Source of the DNA: Bacteroidaceae bacterium
Lineage (GTDB): Bacteria > Bacteroidota > Bacteroidia > Bacteroidales > Bacteroidaceae
Reading direction: 5' to 3'
DNA length: 59,514 nucleotides
NCBI GenBank assembly: GCA_017479555.1
Contig: JAFVCB010000059.1
Location: 1-59,514, forward strand
In this document: positions 16,098-25,129 of the stretch, one piece after another
Position numbering within the stretch: position 1 is the first letter of the stretch
Layout of the letters: every line of letters begins with the position of its first letter
Program-made: the position numbers and the translations under genes
The notes under the pieces: model-generated
The model's database searches: none
Seen by the model: only the letters and a program-made list of their open reading frames with translations
Told to the model about the DNA's origin: nothing

Positions 16098-18065
16098 CTA
16101 CTTGAGGTTGAACCTCACGCCGATGTAGCCCATCGCGCCTACCACGGGAGCGTATGTCAGTGTGGGCTCGAACGTGCTGCTCCACGGGTCGTCGGCCCCG
16201 ATGATGGGCAGGTGCTGGCGATAGTTCGTGAGATTTTCGCCGCCGATGTAGATGCTGAAGTGCTTGAACCATCGTGTCAGTTGGGCATTGAGTCCAACGT
16301 AGGCGTGGTAGTGCGTGCGGTCAAGCCCTATTTGGTAGGGAATGCGTCCAGGGCCGTTGAGCGTCAGCGTCACATCAGCCTGCCATAGCTCCAAGGGCGT
16401 TTTGTACGAGGCGGTGAGCAATCCCTTGTAGCGACTGTTGAGCGGCTTCTCGCGTCGTAAGCCATCGTACGTGCATTTGACGTTGTTCCAACGCCACGCA
16501 GCCGTCATCGTCAGTTCGTCGGTGAATGGATAGGTGGCTTCTATTTGGAACGTGTGGGAGTAGGAGCGTCCGTGGAGGTTGTCAATGATGATGCGCGAGG
16601 GGTCAGTGTCGTAGTCGATAACCATCTGACGCTTGAAGTCGGTGTAGTAATACTCTGCGCCGAGGTTGAGCATGTGGTCGCCTACGCGCACATTCCATGC
16701 CGCACTCACGCCATAGTTCCAAGCCGCCTCCTGCGAGAGGTTCTCGACCTGCAGGGTGCGCCCGCTCGAAAGCAGATAATTGTTCTCGGCCACAGCGTAC
16801 GGTGTGCGATAGCCCTTGCCTGCGCTGGCACGGAAACTCAGTCCCTTGACAGGCTCGTACTTGATGTGCGCGCGTGGGGTGACAAACGTGCCGTAAATGT
16901 TGCTGTGGTCTACGCGAAGCCCACCCATGAGAATGAGACGGTCGTTGAGGTTATACGTATACTGCGCGTAAGCGCCTGGCGTAGACTCGCTGGTATGTAC
17001 GGGCAACGAGAGCGAAGGTACTTGCGCGTGTTGTTGCAGGCCGTCGTAGTTCATGCTTACACCCGCCGACAGGCTGTGCTTCTGGGTAAAGTTGGTCTCA
17101 AAAATCAACGATGCATACCCGTTGCGGTGAATCGCATCGTAGGTCTTGTGACCATAAGTGGCATTGAGGTCGTGAAAACTACCCGAGAGAATCAGCGCGA
17201 TATTGGTGCCGTGCGCTTGGTCGATGATGAAAGCATTCTTGGCAAAGGCTTCGTAGCGGTCGGTCTGCAAGTCTATGCCGTAGGCGTGTGGCATGCCGCC
17301 GCTGTGGTGCAGCTGCCCGCTCTCACGCCGTTCAGTCAGGCCACTCAGAGCGGCTTGGAAGATGTAGCTGCTGCTGACGTAGGCCCACCGATTCATGAGA
17401 TGGACTTGCCGAACCATGGGGTCGTCCTCAAAAGAGTCGTGGTTGTTGTCGTGGTGTCCCCACCTGTTCTCGTAGTGTGCCAATACGGAGCCGCTTAGCT
17501 TGGGTGTGACGTAGAAATTAGCGTCCGCGTTCGCCTCGAGCTTGCCCATGGTGTTGCCGTAGATGTTGGCGTGCACGTTGGCGATGTCTTGCGGCTTGAG
17601 ATATTCCACATTGATTTGCCCCGTCAGGCTCTCGTATCCATTCTTGACCGAAGCCGCGCCTTTGCTCACTTGTATGCTGTGCATCCAAGGTCCAGGTACG
17701 TAGCTCAAACCATAGGGCTGCGCGGAGAGACGAAAGTTGGGGATGTTCTCCGTAAGCATCTGCACGTAGGAGCCAGCCAGTCCCAAGAGTTTGATCTGGC
17801 GCGCGCCAGTGGCGGCATCGCTGTAGCTCACGTCCACACTGGGGTTGGTCGTGAAACTCTCGCCCAGGTTGCAGCAGGCAGCCTTGAAGAGTTCGCCTTG
17901 GTTGATGGTCAGCGCGTTGGTCACGCCTTGGCTTTGGCGCACGGCGCGTTGGTGACCGCTCACCGTGGCACTGGGAATGATGGTCTCAATGGCCGTCGTG
18001 TCGGTCTGGGCATACAGCGAAAGGCTGCAAGCGACTAAGAGTGCGAGGAGTAGGGAGGTTCTCAT
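16098..18065 (-). CDS. TonB-dependent outer-membrane receptor, HMA-associated type
   Basis: A 655-residue receptor with a signal peptide (residues 1-20, ending SLYAQ), a plug domain (NPSVDVSYSDAATGAR, QIKLLGLAG, GYESLTGQINVEY) and a long beta-barrel ending in a hydrophobic C-terminal strand (GYIGVRFNLK). No CarboxypepD-like N-terminal extension or SusD partner is present, so it is not a SusC glycan transporter. The ATG at 18065 gives a clean signal peptide. Its partner is the HMA protein downstream, so the likely ligand is a metal or metal complex, possibly copper. The substrate is inferred from context only. Confidence 0.88.
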   Translation of the reverse strand: MRTSLLLALLVACSLSLYAQTDTTAIETIIPSATVSGHQRAVRQSQGVTNALTINQGELFKAACCNLGESFTTNPSVDVSYSDAATGARQIKLLGLAGSYVQMLTENIPNFRLSAQPYGLSYVPGPWMHSIQVSKGAASVKNGYESLTGQINVEYLKPQDIANVHANIYGNTMGKLEANADANFYVTPKLSGSVLAHYENRWGHHDNNHDSFEDDPMVRQVHLMNRWAYVSSSYIFQAALSGLTERRESGQLHHSGGMPHAYGIDLQTDRYEAFAKNAFIIDQAHGTNIALILSGSFHDLNATYGHKTYDAIHRNGYASLIFETNFTQKHSLSAGVSMNYDGLQQHAQVPSLSLPVHTSESTPGAYAQYTYNLNDRLILMGGLRVDHSNIYGTFVTPRAHIKYEPVKGLSFRASAGKGYRTPYAVAENNYLLSSGRTLQVENLSQEAAWNYGVSAAWNVRVGDHMLNLGAEYYYTDFKRQMVIDYDTDPSRIIIDNLHGRSYSHTFQIEATYPFTDELTMTAAWRWNNVKCTYDGLRREKPLNSRYKGLLTASYKTPLELWQADVTLTLNGPGRIPYQIGLDRTHYHAYVGLNAQLTRWFKHFSIYIGGENLTNYRQHLPIIGADDPWSSTFEPTLTYAPVVGAMGYIGVRFNLK

Positions 18066-18242
18066 ATACAAGTTCGTAGCACGTCGTGAGATATAGGAGG
18101 AGCGCGGCACTGAGATACTACGCTATGGGCTTAGATAGGTGAGGTAGGAAAAGGTTTAATAAATATGGAAAGGCATGCCATACCGTCTCGCTTGTAGCTA
18201 ATGCCGATACCACGAGTTCTATAAAGCCTGCAGCAGAGCCTA

Positions 18243-18731
18243 CTAAGCCTCTTGCGCCAAGAATTGCTCAATGTCGCTGGTCAGACTCTCGGGCTTCGTC
18301 GTGGGGGCATAGCGCTTGATGACACTGCCGTCGCGCGAAATGAGAAACTTCGTGAAGTTCCACTTGATGCGACTCCCTAAGAAACCTTTTGTCTGTGCTT
18401 TGAGGTATTTGAAGATAGGGTCGGCTGCCTCGCCGTTCACATCTACTTTCTTCATGATTTGGAACGTCACACCGTAGTTCAGTTGGCAGAAACCCTCAAT
18501 CTCACTGTCGCTGCCTGGGTCTTGGTGAGCAAATTGGTTGCAAGGGAAACCGATGGTCACAAGGCCTTGCTCCTTGTATCGCTGATTGAGTTCTTCCAGC
18601 CCAGCAAACTGCGGGGTGAAGCCACATTTGCTGGCTGTGTTCACAATAAGGAGTACCTTGCCACGAAATGCGGAGAAGTCGAGCTCCTTGCCCTTGCTCG
18701 TCAAGGCTTTGAAGTCGTAAATAGTTGCCAT
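18243..18731 (-). CDS. Glutathione peroxidase-family thiol peroxidase
   Basis: A 162-residue protein of the GPx fold. The peroxidatic site is cysteine, not selenocysteine (NTASKCGF, Cys36). It is followed by the conserved GFPCNQF and WNFTKFLI segments, which supply the Gln and Trp of the catalytic tetrad. Enzymes of this type usually reduce peroxides with thioredoxin. The ATG at 18731 (MATIYDFKA) is used, and the open frame upstream is leader. A -7-like TACCTTTG lies on the minus strand at 18794-18801. Confidence 0.92.
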   Translation of the reverse strand: MATIYDFKALTSKGKELDFSAFRGKVLLIVNTASKCGFTPQFAGLEELNQRYKEQGLVTIGFPCNQFAHQDPGSDSEIEGFCQLNYGVTFQIMKKVDVNGEAADPIFKYLKAQTKGFLGSRIKWNFTKFLISRDGSVIKRYAPTTKPESLTSDIEQFLAQEA

Positions 18732-18991
18732 ATTTGTCAGAAAATGTAGGGTGGGGGAGACGCGCTGTGCCTCGCTCCCCTTAAGTATACGCACAAAGGT
18801 AAACGAAGCGCCCTGTTTAGGCACTGCAAAAATGTATATTCTGTGGTATTTTTCTTTCTTTTCCTTACAAATGAGGAAATAAACGCACTTGGAGTGACAG
18901 AAGCGGCTTACAAAAACACCCGTTCGCGCATAGCGAAAACGCGATGCGGTACTCCATTATTTATATATAGGGTGTTTACGGAACTGGCTTG

Positions 18992-19681
18992 TTATGCCTT
19001 TCGCTCACCTCGGAGCAGGTCGGGTCTGAGACGACGCGTACGCTCCAAAGATTGCGAGAGTTCCCATTCCTTGATACGAGCCTCGTGGCCCGAGAGAAGC
19101 ACATCGGGTACGCGCCAACCTTTGTACTCCGCAGGACGGGTGTAGACGGGGGCTGCAAGTAGGTGGTCCTGAAAGCTGTCAGAGAGTGCGCTCTGCTCGT
19201 CGCCAATCACCCCCGGTATCACTCTCACTATAGCGTCGGCAAAGGCCGCTGCCGCCAGTTCGCCACCCGTTAGTACAAAGTCGCCGAGGCTCAGCTCGCG
19301 CGTGATGAGATGTTCGCGGATGCGATAGTCTATGCCCTTGTAGTGGCCGCATAGGAAGATGAGGTTGCCACAGAGCGAGAGCGTATTGGCTGTGTCCTGT
19401 GTGAAAGGTTCGCCATCGGGCGTCGTGAAAATAACCTCGTCGTAGTTCCGCTCAGCCTTCAGTGCTGAGATGCAGGCATCAATCGGTTGGCATTGCATCA
19501 CCATACCCGCAAAACCGCCAAACGGGTAGTCGTCCACCCGGCGATGTTTGTCGGTGGTGTAGTCACGCAGGTTGTGAAGATGAATCTCCACGAGCCCCTT
19601 GCGCTGGGCGCGTCCCAAGATGGAGGTATTCATGAAGCCCTCAATCATTTCGGGCAATACGCTGATGATGTCTATACGCAT
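18992..19681 (-). CDS. trmD: tRNA (guanine-N1)-methyltransferase
   Basis: A 229-residue SPOUT methyltransferase that makes m1G37 in tRNAs. Signature segments: [13 protein letters not shown] start, [11 protein letters not shown], the knot region [25 protein letters not shown], and a C-terminal domain from SALSDSF on. The usual rimM-trmD-rplS neighbours are absent. It stands alone, divergent from ligA, with a candidate promoter at 19866-19873. Confidence 0.95.
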   Translation of the reverse strand: MRIDIISVLPEMIEGFMNTSILGRAQRKGLVEIHLHNLRDYTTDKHRRVDDYPFGGFAGMVMQCQPIDACISALKAERNYDEVIFTTPDGEPFTQDTANTLSLCGNLIFLCGHYKGIDYRIREHLITRELSLGDFVLTGGELAAAAFADAIVRVIPGVIGDEQSALSDSFQDHLLAAPVYTRPAEYKGWRVPDVLLSGHEARIKEWELSQSLERTRRLRPDLLRGERKA

Positions 19682-19848
19682 GGTAGGCTATGTAAGGTGT
19701 AAGAAAGAGCATGTAGGCACGTGCTGTCGTAGCGCAAGCACACGAACGGCAGTAGGTGGGAGGTAGCCAGCCTGTGAGCTGGTAGTCGAGGTTCGTAGAT
19801 AGGCCGTCGGCTAAACTCGCAGGGCTGTGTACGCTTTTCGAGCCGTAG

Positions 19849-22059
<2,211 letters not shown>

Positions 22060-22075
22060 GCACCGTCAGCGTTGC

Positions 22076-22165
22076 GACATAGTTCAAAAGCTGACCGATG
22101 AAGCTCCTCCTTTTTACGACATAAAACAAAAGTCTACCGATGAAGCCCCAAGGCGTGGCGATATA
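22076..22165. repeat. 42-bp tandem repeat, about 2.1 copies, in the ligA-dapA gap
   Basis: GACATA..CAAAAG followed by ACCGATGAAGC starts at 22076 and again exactly 42 bp later at 22118. A third partial start (GATATA) falls at 22160, again 42 bp on. The array then runs into an AT tract (22161-22187) ahead of dapA. The period equals twice the 21 bp seen in other arrays of this window. Confidence 0.7.
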
Positions 22166-22238
22166 CCATATATAATATAGTATATACATTGCCGAAAGTG
22201 CTATAGACCCACTCAACAATTAAACATCAGACCTCCTT

Positions 22239-23132
22239 ATGAATACATCAGAACCACTATTTCGTGGACTTGGAGTAGCCCTAATCACTCCCTTTACCTT
22301 AGAGGGAAAAGTGGACTTCAATGCTCTGGCAGACCTCGTAGCCTGGCAAATGCAGCAGGGCGTAGATTTTTTCTGCGTGTTGGGAACAACTGCAGAGACT
22401 CCCTGCCTGACTGAAGCCGAGAAGCGTCAAGTGGTTGACACCGTGCGTAGCGTCACAAAGGGCAGCGTGCCGTTGCTCTTGGGTGCAGGGAGCAATAACA
22501 CCGCTACCGTCTGTTCCACCTTGCGCCGAACCGATCTCACAGGCATTGATGGTGTGCTGATAGTCACTCCCTACTATAATAAACCCACACAGCGTGGACT
22601 TTACGCACACTTCCAGGCAGTCAGCGAGGCTTCGCCGTTGCCCGTGGTACTTTATAACGTGCCTGGACGCACGGGCATAAACCTCACAGCTGAGACCTGC
22701 CTCCGTTTAGCTGAGGACTGCCCCAATATTGTGGCCATCAAAGAAGCCAGCGGAGACCTTGCGCAAATCAAAGCCATCATTGCCGGTGCGCCTGCGGGGT
22801 TCAGCGTCCTTTGTGGAGACGATGCGCTGACGCAGGCAGCCATCGAGGCAGGTGCTGTGGGCGTAATCAGTGTGGTGGGCAATGCTTATCCGCGTGCCTT
22901 TGCCCAACTCACGCACGCCGCTCTCCGTGGCGATGTGGCTGAGGCACAGCGCATCGATGAGCAGATGCGGCCTGTGTACAAACCGCTCTTTGCCGACGGC
23001 AATCCTGCAGGCGTGAAAGCCCTGCTTGCCTCGCGCGGCACGATTTGCAATGTGCTACGCCTGCCTTTGGTGCCCGCATCTTCGACCCCTACCGAAGCCC
23101 TCACGACCTTCGATGCCGCTTTTGCGCGCTAA
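22239..23132 (+). CDS. dapA: 4-hydroxy-tetrahydrodipicolinate synthase
   Basis: A 297-residue TIM-barrel aldolase condensing pyruvate with aspartate semialdehyde, the first committed step to diaminopimelate and lysine. GTTAETPCLTEAEK is the pyruvate-binding loop. YNVPGRTGIN supplies the catalytic Tyr and the Arg. The Schiff-base lysine is Lys168 in VAIKEASGD. It is cytoplasmic. The start at 22239 follows the AT-rich leader and the 42-bp repeat. It is followed by a small heptad-repeat protein and a strong terminator. Confidence 0.95.
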   Translation: MNTSEPLFRGLGVALITPFTLEGKVDFNALADLVAWQMQQGVDFFCVLGTTAETPCLTEAEKRQVVDTVRSVTKGSVPLLLGAGSNNTATVCSTLRRTDLTGIDGVLIVTPYYNKPTQRGLYAHFQAVSEASPLPVVLYNVPGRTGINLTAETCLRLAEDCPNIVAIKEASGDLAQIKAIIAGAPAGFSVLCGDDALTQAAIEAGAVGVISVVGNAYPRAFAQLTHAALRGDVAEAQRIDEQMRPVYKPLFADGNPAGVKALLASRGTICNVLRLPLVPASSTPTEALTTFDAAFAR

Positions 23133-23171
23133 CATCGTGCTTCTCCAACCTTCTAAATTGCTTCTAAGAAA

Positions 23172-23369
23172 ATGGAATATAGCCAGTCAGAAAAAGAAAA
23201 AGTCTTCTCAGCATTAGAAAGTAGTATTTCAGAAACTCAACGTACCATCTCCGACATCGAAAGTAAGATTTCAGATGTCGAAAGTTTGATTTCAGATATA
23301 GAACATAACCTATCGGATAAAGACAGCGCGCATCTCAAATGCAAAAAGCTCCTATCCGAATTGTCATAG
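23172..23369 (+). CDS. Small heptad-repeat (coiled-coil) protein, hypothetical
   Basis: A 65-residue protein 39 bp after dapA. Its middle is five 7-residue repeats of the type ESxISDx, for example IESKISDVESLISD. These are encoded by five 21-bp DNA units (23217-23321) that keep strict register. The heptads would form an amphipathic coiled coil; there is no signal peptide. A perfect terminator follows at 23395, so dapA and this frame form one transcript. It may be a real small protein or a repeat array that happens to stay open. I do not recognise a family. Confidence 0.45.
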   Translation: MEYSQSEKEKVFSALESSISETQRTISDIESKISDVESLISDIEHNLSDKDSAHLKCKKLLSELS

Positions 23370-23394
23370 GTACTTTTATGAATTTTGTAAGTCC

Positions 23395-23423
23395 GAGGCA
23401 GTTGTGTAGACTGCCTCTTTTTT
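23395..23423 (+). terminator. Rho-independent terminator after dapA unit
   Basis: A perfect 8-bp stem, GAGGCAGT (23395-23402) with ACTGCCTC (23410-23417), a 7-base loop and a following run of T to 23423. Confidence 0.9.
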
Positions 23424-23507
23424 GTGGATTAAATCCCCATATTGCGCGCTCGGTGGTGGCATTTTGAGTAAAAAAGTAGGTCGTCGGCGCAAAAAGTTGC
23501 CCAAATA

Positions 23508-23539
23508 TTTGGCCATACAAACACCCTGTACTACTTTTG
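23508..23539 (+). promoter_or_regulatory. Promoter of tRNA-Gln
   Basis: -33 TTTGG at 23508-23512, a 19-bp spacer, and -7 TACTTTTG at 23532-23539, a near-ideal Bacteroidetes housekeeping promoter. Transcription would start near 23547, about 65 bp before the tRNA. Confidence 0.75.
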
Positions 23540-23611
23540 CACAAGGGAAAAGAATATGATGTAAGGACATAAGACATCATATTTGAAGTTTTGAAGGAGT
23601 TTTTTAGTGAT

Positions 23612-23682
23612 TGGGGTATGGTGTAATGGTAACACTGCAGATTCTGGTCCTGCCTTTCCTGGTTCGAATCCGGGTACCCCAA
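23612..23682 (+). tRNA. tRNA-Gln (anticodon CUG)
   Basis: A 71-base cloverleaf: acceptor TGGGGTA pairs with TACCCCA, D stem GTGT/ACAC, anticodon stem GCAGA/CCTGC with loop TTCTGGT (anticodon CTG), 4-base variable loop, T stem CCTGG/CCGGG with loop TTCGAAT, discriminator A. The 3' CCA is not encoded. The innermost anticodon-stem pair (31-39) is an A-C mismatch. Its charging enzyme glnS is at 7026-8750. Confidence 0.93.
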
Positions 23683-23796
23683 CACTATGAGGGAATGAGC
23701 TGCGATGCGATAAGCACCGCAGCTTTTTCTATGCCCAATATTGGCGCGCCGAGCCGCGGGCGGTGTAGCACGGGATGCGCAGTTTGCTGTTATGGC

Positions 23797-23943
23797 ATTG
23801 CGGTTAATGCGAACGACATTGGATGTTATCAAAAAAGGATTGGACGTTAGCGAAAAAGCATTGGAAGCCAGCAAAAACGTATTGTACGTTAGCAAAAACG
23901 TATTGAACTTTATCAAAAAAGGATTGGCAGTTTGCCGAAACGA
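23797..23943. repeat. Seven 21-bp tandem repeats downstream of tRNA-Gln
   Basis: Seven units in exact 21-bp register begin at 23797, 23818, 23839, 23860, 23881, 23902 and 23923. The model unit is ATTGGACGTTAGCAAAAACG plus one base. Weaker copies may extend on either side. A plus-strand frame (23741-23971) stays open through it and reads heptads such as LDVSEKA LEASKNV LYVSKNV. A minus-strand frame is open too but runs through the tRNA gene. The 328-bp gap 23683-24010 otherwise holds no recognisable gene. Confidence 0.85.
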
Positions 23944-24010
23944 GATAGCAGTTCGTGAATTGTGGGTCTAAGTAGATAATTAGTAGTTCAGCATTCAGTA
24001 GATATGGGGT

Positions 24011-24334
24011 TCAACTGACGATTTTCAGACCTATGATGGAGGCGATGAGCGAGAAGATGAAAAACAAGCGCCAAAAGGTGGCGGGCTCATCAAATACCAA
24101 TATGCCTACAATCACCGTGCCTACTGCACCGATGCCTGTCCATACGGGATAAGCCGTGCCTATGGGTAGCGTCTCTGTGGCTTTGGCAAGGAGTGCCATG
24201 CTTAGGCAGGTGAAAATCAGAAAACCCACCATCCACGCCCACCAAGCGGCACCCGTTTCCATCTTGGCGCGTCCGAGACAAAAGGTAAATCCCATTTCGC
24301 AAAGTCCAGCTACGATGAGAATAATCCAATTCAT
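24011..24334 (-). CDS. SMR-family exporter, SugE/Gdx-like
   Basis: A 107-residue, four-helix inner-membrane protein of the small multidrug resistance family. The essential proton/substrate glutamate is Glu13 (AGLCEMGF). GTAYPVWTGIGAVGT matches the Gdx/SugE subgroup, whose characterised members export guanidinium, more closely than EmrE. It works as an antiparallel dimer. I see no guanidine riboswitch in the 117-bp upstream gap. Substrate is inferred from subgroup only. Confidence 0.85.
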   Translation of the reverse strand: MNWIILIVAGLCEMGFTFCLGRAKMETGAAWWAWMVGFLIFTCLSMALLAKATETLPIGTAYPVWTGIGAVGTVIVGILVFDEPATFWRLFFIFSLIASIIGLKIVS

Positions 24335-24451
24335 GCTATGGAAGAAATATTGGTTTGAATGTGAGAAGAAGTGTGTGGGACTTGCTGCCAGCGCGTGTGC
24401 TTTCGGAAGTCGGTGGAGTGCGCGTAGACGAGTAATGGTTTGACGCGTGAA

Positions 24452-25129
24452 TTAGATGAGGCGTTCGAGGCTTTTGAGCGATGCGCCTACGAGGACTTCG
24501 GACAGATGTGCGATGATGCGCGCTCGCGACTCTTCAGGCGTGCGATGGGATGCCGCTTCGCAGCGTTCGCGACCATAGAGACTCTCGGGTGTAGTCAGTA
24601 GCGACCATCCCCAACCGTACTCGTTGCCCCGTTTGTCGCGCGGATAGATGAAGTCTGCTGTGACGATGCGACAATCCATCTGCAAGCGTGTGACAAAGCT
24701 GTCGAACCGACTGCGCATGTTGCTGCCCGTGAAGCCACAGGCTTTGCGTAGCTCGCGAGTGATCATAGGCCCATTCGCCTCGAGTATATCCATGATGGCC
24801 TCCTCTATGCTCCCCTCGATGAGGGCTGGCCGCGTGGCGCGATGGTAGTTGTAGAAATCGGGCCACCAATCTGGGCTGATAAACCCCGCTTTGTGGGCAA
24901 AAAACTTGCCGTATATCAAGCCGCCTTCAGTGATACATGCTCCTTTCCACTTCCATAGTGGCCAGTCCCATCCGCCGTCGGGGAATGTGACGTAACGGCA
25001 GTCGTCGTCCACAATTTCCTCTGCCGAAAATCCTGCTATGCCACTCTGCAGCAGCGGCAAGAAACCTATTTGTTGGACAAATGTGATGAGTTCGGCACAA
25101 GTGCCTATTCTGTTGGCGTGGGTGTACAT
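24452..25129 (-). CDS. AlkZ-related winged-helix protein
   Basis: A 225-residue protein resembling a Bacteroidetes group related to AlkZ/YcaQ DNA glycosylases. Recognisable parts are the start with IGTCAELITFVQQIGFLPLL, WPLWKWKG, YGKFFAHKAGFISPDWWPDFYNY and a C-terminal YGWGWSLLTTPESLYG. It may bind DNA, but the AlkZ catalytic motif is not identifiable by eye. The start is the ATG at 25129 (MYTHANRIGTC), which overlaps the end of the ATPase gene by 25 bp, so the two are probably co-transcribed. The functional call is tentative. Confidence 0.6.
   Translation of the reverse strand: MYTHANRIGTCAELITFVQQIGFLPLLQSGIAGFSAEEIVDDDCRYVTFPDGGWDWPLWKWKGACITEGGLIYGKFFAHKAGFISPDWWPDFYNYHRATRPALIEGSIEEAIMDILEANGPMITRELRKACGFTGSNMRSRFDSFVTRLQMDCRIVTADFIYPRDKRGNEYGWGWSLLTTPESLYGRERCEAASHRTPEESRARIIAHLSEVLVGASLKSLERLI

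Noticed and set aside
16545-17498. A 317-codon plus-strand open frame opposite the TonB receptor
   Set aside because: Antisense shadow with a V/H/R-rich composition and no domain motif.
23335-23916. A 193-codon minus-strand frame spanning the terminator, the tRNA-Gln gene and the 21-bp array
   Set aside because: It runs antisense through a functional tRNA and its promoter. The repetitive N-terminus is explained by the repeat array.
24335-24451. Guanidine riboswitch upstream of the SugE-like gene
   Set aside because: I could not find the conserved paired hairpins or ACGR-type loops expected of guanidine riboswitches in this short gap.
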